From Lactarius indigo (lineage: Eukaryota > Basidiomycota > Agaricomycetes > Russulales > Russulaceae), in NCBI GenBank assembly GCA_025766275.1, contig JAFKAC010000029.1, forward strand, positions 496,001 through 560,000: 64,000 nucleotides of DNA. The letters are read 5' to 3'. Shown piece by piece: positions 19,801 through 31,876 of the stretch (position 1 is its first letter; every line of letters starts with the position of its first letter). The notes below the pieces were generated by a model. That model searched no databases, had not been told where the DNA came from, and saw only the letters and a program-made list of their open reading frames with translations. The translations under genes were made by a program, and so were the position numbers.

Positions 19801-21270
19801 CACCACCATGCTGGAAGAACCACAACACCCACACTGGAGACCCAGGATCCTACCAGTGGAAATGACTACAGAACACCCCATTTACGAACAAGACATAGCT
19901 AAGTTGAAACCTTGGGTCGACACTCACAAACTAAAAGACATCAAAGGAACATGGTATAAGGAAGGGCACCGAGTGGTCACTGGCGGCATCCATGACAAAC
20001 ACACCATTATTGCTGCTCATCACGACTCCCCTGTCTATGGTCACCCTGGTATCAAACGTACTCTCCAACTTACTGAGCGACATTACTGGTGGCCACAAAT
20101 GAAAAACAACGTTATGGACTATGTCAAAGGCTGTGCAGAGTGCCAGCAACACAAAGTCAACCTTCTCCCCATCAGAGCGCCTCTGCAACCCATTTATCCC
20201 AAACTGGAAGCCCTGCCATTTGAGACCATCGCAGTGGACTTTATTACTAAACTCCCCATCTCTTGTGGTTACGACTCCATTCTAACAGTGACAGACCATG
20301 ACTGCACCAAAGCCACCATCTTCATCCCCTGCAATGAGGAAATAACTGCCAAAGGGACAGCCGCCCTATACATATCTCACGTTTTCCCATGATTTGGACT
20401 CCCCTCGCATGTTATCAGCGATCGAGATCCCTGCTTTGCATCCAAGTTCATGCAAGAGATATGCAAAATCCTTGGCATCAGCCAAAATATCTCGACTGCT
20501 TATCACCCCAGAACCGACGGCCAATCAGAACGAACAAATCAGTGGCTAGAACAATACCTCCGCTTCTGGGTAAATGAATGACAAGACGACTGGGTTCGTT
20601 ACCTACCTATGGCTGAATTCATGCATAACAACTGGCCTAACAAAACCACGCAAGAGTCCCCATTTTTCCTCTTATCAGGGTTCAATCCCCGCGCTGATTG
20701 GACCAACAGACCCTCCCCCATTCCGCAAGTATCTCTGAGACTAGACCAATTCAAGCAAGTGTGACAGCGTGCATTCTCATGCATGCTCAGGGCACAGAAG
20801 TCATGGGTCAAGCACAAAGATATGCCCAAGTTCAAGGAAGGAGACCTCGTGTGGCTCAAAGGACGCCACCTACGTACACATCAACCAACCGCAAAACTAG
20901 CTGCCAAGCAACATGGACCATTTAAGGTCACCCAGGTGATGTCCCCTGTCAATTATCGTCTCAAACTTCCCACACAGTGGAGCATCCATGATGTCTTCCA
21001 CATAGATCTTCTCACACCTTATCATGAGACACCCATGCATGGACCAAATTATCAGCACCCACCACCTGATTTGGTTGATAATGAAGAAGAATACGAAGTT
21101 GAGAAGATTCTAGACTCTCGGCGATTCAGCAGAAGATGTTGACTCCAATACCTTGTGAAATGGAAGGGGTACCCGGACTCTGACAATCAGTGGGTAGATA
21201 AGGATGACATATTTGCCGATGAAGCTGTTCAGGAGTTCAAACATTCCAACCCTGACAGGGAAACGCATAT
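19801..21270 (+). pseudogene. Element G integrase with chromodomain
   Basis: The H2C2 module (HHDSPVYGHPGI ... RHYWWPQM ... CAECQQHK) is followed by the core, with Asp in VDFITKLP and VISDRDPCF and Glu in DGQSERTNQWLEQY. A GPF-type segment and a chromodomain come next (EEEYEVEKILDSRRFS ... LQYLVKWKGYPDSDNQW, about 21080-21215). Stops at 20390 (TGG to TGA), 20579, 20762 and 21140 interrupt it. At 20579, 20762 and 21140 element C has Arg. There is no stop between the chromodomain and ORF3. Confidence 0.88.
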
Positions 21271-22489
21271 AAGGATGACCTCTCATTGTGATAAGTCCCC
21301 ATCACTCACTCGTCCCATGTCCTCTACTCAACGCAATGACCAGCTCACACTCCTCTCCACCCTCATTGACGACTCCTCCACCACGCTTGTTGACTCCAAC
21401 CCCTCCAACAACACCACAGCCATTAGAGCTGCAGCTGGAGGCCGTACCTCTGTGCAGCATGAGGAAGACGGCCCTATCACTAGCGACAAACTGCACCAGA
21501 CACTGCAACGATTCCCTATGCCCATACAGGGAACTATCGACAACGATCCAGCAACAAATCAACCAGTACCTCCACCAAGGTATGCCCTCACAAACCCCAA
21601 CACCGGTGAGCCCGAAACCTTCATCACCAAAGACGAGTTGTTTTGGCTTCAAGCAGCTGTCTCGTGTGGTGAAACCACTGAATGCCATGCAGAAGTAAGA
21701 GCAAGAATGGAAGGAGATGGCGGTGCAGTGGCAGCAGGAGCAACTGCATATTGCTGCTTGCCGATGCAAGATGAGACAGGAGAGGAAGGAGTACTGGACA
21801 AAGTTGAGGATGAAGATGAGCTTAGAGACCATTACCCCATCAGGCACGCATTCCTCACACATGAATTCTACGCTGAAGATCCAGCCGCCACTCCCTTCCT
21901 CATTGACACAGCAGGGAACCCTCTACACCGAGGACGAGTCACAGTGGCACAAGCGGCTCATTATACACCAATGGGCGAGCGAGACCCAGCAACCCGGTCC
22001 ATCATCCCTGAAGGGTTCTGGATCAATAGAGGACCTGATTACATTCCATTCCCGATCAAACTCCCCAATGGACCGATGGTACAAGCATCCCATGTGCAGG
22101 TTATCAGAGGAGGAGACCCCTTCATACTCAGACTAGTTCCGGGATCAGGGTTCCTTTACGGTAAACCTCTCTACACTACGCCCCATCTCCTGGGCAACAA
22201 CCAGGCCTTCATCCCTTACGAGGAGCATTTTATGCTCCGCAACCGACATCCTACTGACCTCTTATTGATGCGCATGGGGGATGTCACCCTCATTCAAGAG
22301 CTGCATCGATTCAGGCAGCTCACCTTTGCCGAGGATCAGTTGGAGAAGAGGATTCGAAAGCTGCAGGAGGAGAAGTATATGGTGATGGAAGACAAGAAGG
22401 ACAGTCTTTATCGTCTCAAAAGGGCTAACATACTGGCACGAATGGAGGATGAAGCAGAGCAAATGAGGCAAGAATCGAAGGCAGATTAG
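21271..22489 (+). pseudogene. Third ORF of element G, in frame with pol
   Basis: An open stretch of about 400 codons continues directly from the chromodomain to a TAG at 22487-22489, just before the polypurine tract. The N-terminal half is Ser/Thr-rich. The centre reads DYIPFPIKLPNG ... RGGDPF ... GSGFLYGKPLY, which lines up with KYYPLQIPLPDG ... GQPHYGEEVY in B ORF3. The C-terminus (FAEDQLEKRIRKLQEEKYMVMEDKKDSLYRLKRA) is a likely coiled coil. The zinc knuckles of the B protein are absent. It is open here although the element is decayed, but its N-terminus is cut off from gag-pol by upstream stops. Function unknown. Confidence 0.75.
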
Positions 22490-22508
22490 TGAGGTGGGCC
22501 TCACTCCT

Positions 22509-22521
22509 GAAAAGGGGGTGA
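22509..22521 (+). promoter_or_regulatory. Polypurine tract of element G
   Basis: GAAAAGGGGGTGA lies immediately 5' of the 3' LTR and is the expected primer for plus-strand DNA synthesis. Confidence 0.85.
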
Positions 22522-23017
22522 TGTTATGGTACGGACTTACATGCGATTCATAACTGGTTATGACTATGGTCCAGTATTGATATTAGTCATGGACTCTTAC
22601 ATCGTATCAGTCAGCATAGTAGTTCGCATGTGATTGTGACTCATGTATGACTCATTCCTAGGATAGCTGTACTAGGGTTCAAGCTAGTTATGCTATTGGT
22701 CTCTTATTATTCTAGTGGTGCTTTAAAGCCCGTGCATATCTGTATAAGTAGTCGCTTTGGAAGACCAAGAGTCCCCATCTTGGTCTTCTTCAATCCACCA
22801 TCTTGACTCACCTTTGTCTTGCCTTAGTCTTTGACTAAGAGTACTTCTGCTTTCATCCACCAAAGGGCGACACTTCTTACCTTTTGCTGCAGCGTGTGCC
22901 TACAAGCCCCTGTTCAGCTTGTGTTGGGTTGACACGTGGTCCCAATTCACCTTTGTTTCGCTAAGTCGATTACGCCTTCTTAAGTCCAAGTTGGACTGAC
23001 GCTGGTGGAGTGTAACA
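22522..23017 (+). repeat. Element G 3' LTR (496 bp)
   Basis: TGTTATGG ... GTGTAACA, a direct repeat of 15274-15732. It includes about 37 bp (around 22851-22887) absent from the 5' LTR and bounded by short TGCT/CTGC repeats. GTTGG follows at 23018-23022. Confidence 0.93.
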
Positions 23018-23022
23018 GTTGG

Positions 23023-25216
23023 GGAGAAGTAGCAGAGTGATTTGTTGTGATGATTGGGTCAGCTGGCTCAGGAACTGACTCTTGGGGGCATGAGTAGAGA
23101 CATGGGGTAACAGTACTGTAGCCAATAGACGATGACAATCAAGTCAGGCATGAGTTCAAGCTGCAAGGCCTAAGGTGGATAACAGGTACAAAGGACAGGT
23201 AGCAGCAGATCTAGACATGGAGCAGCAGGGGCTCAACAGGTGGCACTGGTGACATATGGGCTGTATATTCAGCCTGAGTCCCAGCAGCCTGTTACACCCG
23301 CTCTTAACCTTCCAATCCCACTCAAGCCCCCCAGAAAATTGCAAGTATGAATATGTCAGTCATTAAACTCTCCCAGGGACTCTAGTGGCTTTAATTGCAT
23401 GCAGAGTATATTTTTGCACTTGCCAAGTTGGTTTTTGGATGGCTTGCCCTTGTTACTATTGGGACTTTCCCATGCACACACTGAAGAAATTAGCAGCAGT
23501 TACCGTCACCAAACCAAGCCTGGGGTGTTGTTCATATAATATTGCTGGTCGCACATCAATATCTCTCACATTCATCCTAGTCGTCATTGAGGTTGTTGTG
23601 GCTGACAAATTTGCGGATTACATTGCTTTCCACAACCAAATATGTCAAGAGTGGGATTATATCCACATGCCAGTGTGTGTACTGTCACATAGTGGCAGGA
23701 GCTTGTGTTGATTACATGACAATACTCCAGGAAAAGTTGACTTTTGCTTGGGCCTTGGATTTTGACAGCATCATATGCTATGAGCTGACCTTCCTGGAAG
23801 AGGCAGATTTCTGGTGTTTTTTGTGGCATATGAGAAAGCCCCTCCCACAAATAGTGTCATGAAAATAAACCATGTACATGTACATGTATACTAGCTAGCA
23901 TCAATATCACTGGCAATGTTGTTACTCAACAACATACCCTACTCTGCCCCATCATGGTGATATTGCCCCCCACCAGGGCCACATTCCCACTACACAGGCT
24001 GGCACTCTGGCACCACCTCCTGGCCCTCTCAAGTAGCTTTGACAGCAATTGCTGTCCAGCTGTCTGTGCCACTGCATGCCAAACAGGTTCAGCAGATCTT
24101 CACAATCAATGGTACGTGCCTATACAGCTGAGTCTGCACTTATTCGTACATGAATCATGTGGCCCATGCACTCTTTTTGAATGTCTGCTCATGCTGCATG
24201 TGGCAATGTGTAACCAATTTGGACTGATCAATTTTTGTTTTCTTTCAGCCTGTCGCCAACCCCACCCCATTCAGGATTCTGGACCTGTCACCCCATTGGT
24301 ATGTGGACTTGGACACTCATGATCAAGTTCTTGGACGGTGAGAGTACACACGAGGACACTATGGTCGGTGATGGGGAGGTATGTATCACTAGTAGACCTT
24401 ACAGGACTTAAACAGACTTAGTGTGGCATTCACAGGCAGTGTGGCCTGTTGCTGCTATTGCTGCTAGAAGCATATGCCACCAATTAAAAGTGGGGTTGAA
24501 AGGCATGGATACCTGATTTTCAAAAGTACAGAAGGAAATGTTTTGTGAGGATGGGCATACAAGTGAGCCTGTTATGCTTTTGGTTGTGTGTTATTCAGAT
24601 TGATGGAAATGACCGGTTGACAAACTATACAGGATGATGTAGATTTGATAATGGCATTGGCCATGGCACATGTGGGTGGAATTAGATGGATGGCCTACAA
24701 ATCCTAGGTCGCATTCATTAGGAAAGGTGCAGGAAAAGACAATGATGTCATGGCAATTCCAGCTTTCTCAGGTTCATTGTTGGCCATTTGTTAGGCTTTA
24801 TTCCTTGTCTTCCTTACCTTGAGCACGTAATTAGCACCACATCTGTAATGCATTTTATAGGTACATTACGGTATAAAACTCTCCAAAGTCTGATCACTGG
24901 GCCCTTTCATTTCCTCAAGCAGCGATAGTGGCACAGGACCTAGAAGAATGAGTATGGTACTTACGGTCATGTTGGTAGGTTCAGGGCTTTGTGTATGTTA
25001 TATCTATAGGTTCTACAACACCACCTTGTTACCCTGTATGTTCCCTGATAGTATTAATATTAGTCTACCTGTGTGGTTTCCACCATGACTCACTGCAATT
25101 GACATTGTACATGTGTGAGGAATCAGATCTCAGCACTCAGCGCTCAGCTCCTATGTGTGTATAAATATGCTCTTTGTTCAATCTGGCTCTTATTTTCTCC
25201 TTCCTACCCACATTGT
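23023..25216. other. No supported gene
   Basis: CpG-poor sequence with short open frames (23385-23711, 23587-23862, 23954-24322) that lack recognisable domains and codon consistency. An ACATGTACATGTATAC-type alternating stretch occurs near 23873-23890. Part may be upstream sequence of the WD40 gene. Confidence 0.45.
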
Positions 25217-26395
25217 ATGGCTCAACCACTTGAGTATCAGGAGCATTATTGTCAACCTGCACATGAAGCTAGCATCACTTCCATGGTGCTCAGTCTTAAC
25301 AGACATTGGCTTGTGACAGGCAGTATAGACTGCACTGTGCTTGTATGGTCTGTGCAGTCAAGTCATGCACTGTGCCACATGAAGTCCCACTCCCCTGTTC
25401 TCTCAATTGTCTGGCTGAGGAACTCAAACAGATTTTTGTTTGGGTGCAAAAATGGTATGATGGCTTCAGTGGATATCAGCAAGGTATGGGAGTTCAATCC
25501 TACGCATCTTGAGTGAAAGTGACATTCATGCTGACACTAGTATGTGCAGCACTTTCTTAGAACAACTTTCTTCAGGGGGCACAGCGCTCCCATCCACTGT
25601 TTATCCCCCAGGTTCAACGACCACTTTCCAATTTCTGGGGCTATGGATGAAGTCAAGATCTGGAAGTGTGAAGTGCAGACTACTGAGCAAGGTATGTCCA
25701 TTCCTACATATGAGGCTCACATTTTATCTCACTTTAGTTGTAGCAGAATCCTGGGAGCTGAAGGTTAAGCTGCCCCCCCCCCAAGTGTGATTGATCTACA
25801 CCAAGTTGTCGAGGTCACATCCATCAATTGGCAAAGTCAAGATGTGGGTGCAAGTGCATCTCTCACCATTGTGTTATACAGGCTGCATGGAATTTTGTAT
25901 GACAGTATTTATTCATGCCAGTGACTGTGAAAGAATTCTCATATTATTGTTAGATGCTGGGACATAGTAGGAATGACAGTGCTACAGCAATTTCCCATTG
26001 ACAAGTGGTAAGGAAAACACTTTCAATATAGACCTTGCCACCATCTAAAGTGTATTGACAGTGCCATGCTCTCCCTATCCCCTGATGGGAGGCTCACAGT
26101 GACAATTGGGAGGGCAAACAACTTTGAGGTATGGGACTTGAAGTCAGGTGCAGTCCAGAGCCTGCAATGGCAAGTGTGAACCAAACCCACTGTGGTACCT
26201 CACAGGGTACGTGACTTGAAGATGGGCACAGTAACCGCACAAGAGGAAGTCCAGGTGAAGTTTCCAAAGGTGCCTTTTCAGCATGTATGCTTTGCCCATG
26301 AAGGTTTTGCAGTGGTGGGCAGTGGCAGTGATAACAAGGTACATGTATGGGATGCTGAACGTGGGGACCAACTAATGTGTTTGGAACATGGCAGT
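25217..26395 (+). pseudogene. WD40-repeat protein gene, spliced but frameshifted
   Basis: From ATG 25217, exon 1 encodes HEASITSMVLSLNRHWLVTGS ... TVLVWSV, a WD40 blade. A 57-bp intron (25484-25540, GTATGG...CTAG) joins in phase to exon 2 (GHSAPIHCLSPRF ... ISGAMDEVKIWK). A 46-bp intron (25692-25737, GTATGT...TTTAG) follows. Then a run of C (about 25777-25786) breaks the frame. Beyond it, blades recur (CIDSAMLSLSPDGRLTVTIG...FEVWDLKSG and FAHEGFAVVGSGSDNKVHVWDAERGDQ), ending at a GTACGT donor near 26395. Such WD40 genes with short introns are common in Agaricomycetes. It is probably a pseudogene. The exact 3' end is unclear. Confidence 0.6.
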
Positions 26396-29300
26396 ACGTA
26401 AATGCAAGCCTGAGATACAAGAACCAATTATCAAGTGGCTAAAATGTTATTCAAGACCCAATTATTGAGTGACCACTAAAACATGCACATGTTCATGATA
26501 AGTGAGTCCCTATTCCTTCTCCTCAGCCCCAACTTTCTTTCCCTGTTGACGTCAGTGTTGACTCCAACAGTTTGCTGGATGCAGACACCACACATGTTTA
26601 CATGGTAATGATGGAAGCGATTGCCAGCATGTTAGTTTCTCATGTCACCAAAGGACAGGATGAGGTGGTGCAGGAGGTGGCCTCAGCACCTCAGCTTCAT
26701 CATGCAGTGGTCCTGCTGCCGGAATTGCTGTTGGCAGGTCCCCATGTGTATTGGACTTCTGGGGATGTGAGCTTGCCACATTGTCTTCTCAACAGGGTGA
26801 CTGATGACATTGGAAGAAACTGAGGGGCTTGGCGAGGGCAAGGCAATCCATGGGAGGTAGGGAAATTCACAACAATATGGCTGAGGATAAAGAGTCCATT
26901 CATGAACACCCCAGAAGCCATCAATGCCAATGATAGGTTAAGATTGGGGAGGGGGGGTGGGAATGGCATTGACGTTAGCAGCTAGCATGATACATCCAGG
27001 TCGCCAGTCATCAGTGGGGGCCCAGCATGTGTATAATGGGGGAGAGGACATCTTGATGCTTATAATCTATGAGTCAGTGACTATAGTGGGAGAGAGGAAA
27101 GGAAGGATGAACAGCCTGAGATATAAAAACAGAGAGCAACTGTTGAAACAGAAACATGACATGAACACCTGATGCACCTTGCATGTGCTGGTGGCCAAAC
27201 AGTCAATAATATGGCACTGCCTCCGCTCCCATTCCAACTAGTACTCTATGCCATTTCCCCTCCTCTTCTGGAACCTCATGCTTTTTTTTGTTTTTGTTTT
27301 TTTTCTCACTGTTCCTGCACGCCACCCTTCACAAGCAACCTCGATGTGCTGTCTGGTTGCCTCAGTGGGAATGTTTGTTGCCCCCCCGGTGTGGTTGATT
27401 GGTTCTCTGTCCTCTGTCACCCCCTCTATCCACACATCACCCTTCGCAGGAAACCTTGACATGCCATCTGGTTACCTTGGTGGGAGTGTTCATTGCTCTT
27501 TTCCCATCTCGTGTTGGCATTCTTCAAGCTGTTCAAGGTGTGGTTGCTCGATTCTCTGTTGTCCCCTCCATCCACATGCCAGCCTTTGCAAGCAGCCTTG
27601 ATGTGCCATCTGGTTGTTCACAGTGGACATGTTTGTTGCCCCCCTGTTCCCACCTGGCATTCACAACCTTCAAATTTTTTTCAATGTGCCATCTGATTGA
27701 TGTGGTGAGAGTTCTTAGGTGACGTTCATCATTTGTCTGACCTTAAAGGCTCAATTGCACCTCTTACAGTGAAATACAACCTTCTCAATGTTCTATGAAC
27801 ACTGCGGTGATACATGGTCCCTGGTTGCGTTGCTACTTACCTCCACAGAGCATCATCACTGGCCTAGAGTCCCCTGGGAAAGTGCGCTCCTGCTATGTGG
27901 GCCCTTTGTCCCTTACAGGGTTACAGGTGCAAGTAGTGCTAAAGTTGTGCAGGGGATGGGAGGACAGTCTAGTGACCAACCTGAGCTTGTTGCTGATGCC
28001 AAATGGCATTGGTTGTGGTGAGTTGTTTTTTTGCTTGCCTGACTGATGTGGAGCTGGTGCACCTGCCCGAAGATGAAGTCGCATTGTCAACAGATTCAGA
28101 CAAGGTGCACCACACCACGTGTCACTTACTGCTACTTTGAAGAAGGGAAGTTATGCATCTCAAACCTTGCACCTGCCAAGCACCATTGATAGACCCAAAG
28201 CCCCCAGAGAAGATGTGCCCCCACTACACAGGCCTCTTGTTCAGCTGGGGATGGCCTCATGAAGCCTGTAGCTGGGTTAGAATGCATTGGTCCCTCGACT
28301 GCCCACAAGGGCAACCCTCATGTGGCCTCTGTCATTTGCCTAGTGCCAGCGGGAGACCTGAATCCTCCTGCAGCCAGTGGAGCAGTCCATACAAGCAGGC
28401 AGGTAAGGGGAGTGCCAATGGGGTGTCGAGTAGGGGCAGCAGGCCTACGATCCCACTTAAGCTCTCTGATTCAGGTGATGGATTCGTGACTGTTAGGAGG
28501 AAGGCATGTTTGAAGGGATGGCTGACGTTTTGTCAATGTCACCTCAAATGTTAAGGCAGACTCACATGCTTCTGTGTTGAAGAGGTCCAACCTAAGGGGA
28601 AGAAACAACTGTCTTTGTCGGTCCTGCCACCCCTCTCTCATTGGTATATCCTACTCGGTGTGTCCTGCACTGGCCCATGCCCTTATGCGTTGGACCCCTT
28701 ACCCAAGTGCTCCACTTACTCCAGCAAGTGCAGACATGGGTTCAACTTCAGGGTACCTTTCACAAGCAACCTTCTGCATCCTGGAGGTTCTGCAGTGGTG
28801 AGCTGCATTGGGAAACCACTGACACTGGTGAGTGGTTGCTTGGCCAATGCCATCATGGCTGGTTCTGCTGCCCTTGGGTAGGCAAATGTGAATACTTGCC
28901 TTCTCCAAAGGGGGGCTTTGGGTCAGTCACCACTGGGATGCAGGGCCAGGAAAGAGGGAAGCTGGGCAGGTGGGGGTTGTAAGCCATTACTCATCTTGGT
29001 CTACTACCATGAGTGAGCAGCCTGCTGATCATGAATGTGTGTTGAATATTTTTCTCTAATATTCCTGATCCTAATGTGGGCGTCACCAGGAATTGGAGCA
29101 GCACAAGGGAAACCAGTCAGGTCGATTATTTCAAGACCACTTTTGTATTAGCAGATTGGATATTCATCCCAAAGTGTAATGTGTTTATTTTCTGCCCTTG
29201 CCAATGATCGATGCCTCACCATCAAATAATAAATTAAATTTCATTTTTTTTTTATGTATGCCATACTTACATTTCTGTGCTTCAACCAGTAACCCATAAG

Positions 29301-29592
29301 CTCAAAAGGTTGAAGACCATCTTGACACCCATACCTGCAGTGTTGCAAGTCAAGTATGGTAGGATGCACCTAGCTAGGCCTTTGTCAGTGCACCTCCTTT
29401 TCTCTTACATTATGTCTAAGCCAATGTATTGAAGCCTCAATCTTATGCACATGAGATGCAATATACTTGCGCATGAGGTCAACCACCCACTGAAATGATA
29501 TTTGCTACCTCAGCAACATGCCTCACCTGACTGAGGTGACCCAGATTGGCCAAGATCTAACTAACAGTAATTGGGTCATCTTCCAATTCACA
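26396..29592. other. No supported gene; degenerate repeats
   Basis: A frame at 26572-26823 might be the 3' end of the WD40 gene, but no blade is recognisable. Frames at 28153-28982 show no domain. The stretch 27329-27700 holds degenerate tandem units, listed separately. An A/T-rich patch with an 11-T run lies near 29240-29260. Confidence 0.45.
27329..27700. repeat. Degenerate tandem repeat, three units of about 115-140 bp
   Basis: Three related blocks start near 27329, 27446 and 27586 with an AAGCAACCTTGATGTGCCATCTGGTT-like core, then a TG-rich stretch and CCCCTCCATCCACA. The units differ by many substitutions and indels, so the array is old. Confidence 0.5.
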
Positions 29593-29597
29593 GGTCA

Positions 29598-30138
29598 TGA
29601 TAAACAGCACACAAGGATAGCATACTCACAGTGGACAAAGGAGACTGTGGTGAGATAGGCTGGGTGACTGGAAAGCAGCAACAGGAGGTCTAGCAAGGTA
29701 AAGCAAGAGTGTCTGGCACACAACAGAGTGAGAACTGATGTGGACCAGGGTGTACAGAGTACTCTACTTATACTATGCAGAGGTGTGACACTAGTACAAG
29801 GACAGTAACATAGAGTCATGGAATACAAGGAGCATTGTTCTACATACAGGACAAAAGGAGTGTACCAAAGGAGAACAAGGCAACTAGAACAAAGAAAGTC
29901 TAGACAAGTATGATATCACAGTGACATCACAATAAAGATAACGCCACAAAGAGAACAAAGGATGGAGTACAATGAAATGTCCAGAGTGTTCTACATGATG
30001 ATGTCATAGATAAGCTAAGAAGTCCAAGATTGTACAGATCATATAATCTAATCTACAGGTCCAATATATCTTATCTAAAGCAGTCCATATCTGCAAGTCC
30101 TTTAGAGCCGCTAAGTGTGCACAGGCTACTTATCAACA
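29598..30138 (-). repeat. Solo LTR, family J, copy 2 (541 bp)
   Basis: Sense starts TGTTGATAAGTAGCC and ends GTGCTGTTTATCA. GGTCA is duplicated at 29593-29597 and 30139-30143. It contains the same TATA-region and AGTTCTCAC motif as copies 1 and 3, with internal length differences. Confidence 0.9.
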
Positions 30139-30143
30139 GGTCA

Positions 30144-31876
30144 GTCCTCAAATTAACAGAACATGCCATGATCTAAACACAGTGTTGATATCACACTGTT
30201 GTAACTCAAGTGTTAGTGATACAGTTGTTGACCCACTATTGTTCTGACTTCAATTTCAAGTTTAGCACCTGCGATCAATGTTCCGACGTCCCAACACCAG
30301 ACTTTTATCACCAGACTTTTATCACCAGACTTTTATCACCAGACTTTTATAAACACAATCCCATTGTTCTATGCCCTCTCTCTCTCTCTCTCTCTCCCAT
30401 CACTCCTTTGGCCCCTCCCTTGCAACCATGCAGATAGACAACGACAACACCAATTCCCCACAACCTGGCACTTAGCCTGTGTTTGTAGGGTCATCCAACC
30501 TCATCATATCATCCACTCTTTCATTGTGTCATCATTTTTCTTTTCACATGTCAACTTACTTCACCCATAGGATGCCCAGCCACACCGCACTTTTATCTCT
30601 GTGCCTGCACTGTCATCAGCTATGACCCTGGCCTTTGTTCACATTCCTTACCTTCATATTGAACACCTTTGTCTTCATCTTGGCCACTCATGCCCTATTA
30701 TGCCTCAATTCCACATCTCAACTTAGTTCCCACCAATCCCACTTACTCTCTTTTTTTCATAACTTACCTTCTTACCTTAACCTTTCTGTGGTAGCTACGG
30801 GTTCACCTGTATTTAAACCACATCTCCCTGCTGAATGGGCCAGTGCTCGGTCACCTTAGTTTCCCCCATCACTCTGTGTGCTTATCCCAGAAGTTAGGCC
30901 CTACTGTGGGCACTCAAAGGACCAAGCCCACAAGTTATAGTCTCATCTCGTCTTGCCTCACTTTGCTTTGCCTTGCCTCACCCTCGTGTGTTCTTGGGTC
31001 AACTCCCCTTGGTCCTTGATGCTTCTCTTCCTCCTGTCTCACTGCTGCGGAATCCGCTCTGCTTCAGACTCACATGGACTCAGCTCCATACAGTGTCACA
31101 CCCCTCCTCATTGCATGCAAGCTCATAGTTGGCACCTCCACCCTAGGCTTTGCCACAAGAACTGTCACAACATCATCCTCACAATGCCATCCCAACACAG
31201 CATGCAAGCCCCCACAACACCACACAAAAATCTCACTGCAACACCAATGCAAGTTCCGCCCCAATGCAAGCCACAAACAACAATGACAACTAGGCCACTA
31301 CAGCAATGGTGGTTACAACTCGGACAACTATGCACCGACAACAGTGAGGACAACAATGGGCATGGCTAGTAAGTATCAGTAGCACCTTTAATATAATATG
31401 TAACTACAGTCCTACAAACCCACAATGGGTTCAAAAACCTGCCCAAATTGTGTCAGCTTGTATCCTGACCTGTTGAAATGCCTGGTGATGTTCTGATGTC
31501 AGGCAAATGCTGTGAGTTGTGAGTTGAGATTTTGATGTCACAAGTCTGGATGTCTTGAGTCATTGACTTGCAACATTCCAATGTCAGATGATGCACTGGA
31601 TATCCCTTTGATGAAATGTGAGGAGTTATAGGGATTACATTCAAATTATATTCTGCAGTATCATTAAGATGAATGACCCAAAATCATTGCCAATGAACAA
31701 GTTGATCACATGCTAACTTTATAGGTAATTACATTGTGAATTTAATTACAAAATATCCAGGACCAATACCTGTTTTTCATTGTGAAGTACATTGTAAATA
31801 AGCTCATGCTGTCTTATGCAATGACACTTTAGATTTTTTTAATTATCTTCCTCATAAAATTAACATAAATGTCAAT
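30144..31876. other. No supported gene
   Basis: Low-complexity, CpG-poor sequence with short frames (30210-30437, 30953-31369) lacking domains. His/Gln/Thr-rich translation near 31170-31370 follows from CA-rich sequence. A CT run lies near 30375-30397 and a 14-bp tandem repeat just upstream of it. Confidence 0.45.
30295..30350. repeat. Minisatellite, 4 x 14 bp
   Basis: Four identical copies of CACCAGACTTTTAT in tandem, followed shortly by a CT microsatellite. Perfect identity in otherwise decayed sequence suggests recent expansion. Confidence 0.9.

Larger units (their letters stand above)
15274..23017 (+). mobile_element. Complete Ty3/Gypsy chromovirus G (family II), decayed, with pol-fused third ORF
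   Basis: LTRs of 459 bp (15274-15732) and 496 bp (22522-23017) flank PBS, gag, pol, ORF3 and a polypurine tract. GTTGG is duplicated at 15269-15273 and 23018-23022. Most differences between the LTRs are CpG transitions. One LTR carries 37 bp that the other lacks. At least ten TGA stops interrupt gag-pol where Arg (CGA) is expected. The flanking sequence is unidentified. Confidence 0.93.

Noticed and set aside
16764..21142. TGA codons as selenocysteine or readthrough sites
   Set aside because: They fall at Arg positions, fit CpG decay, are not shared between copies, and fungi of this group lack selenocysteine machinery as far as is known.
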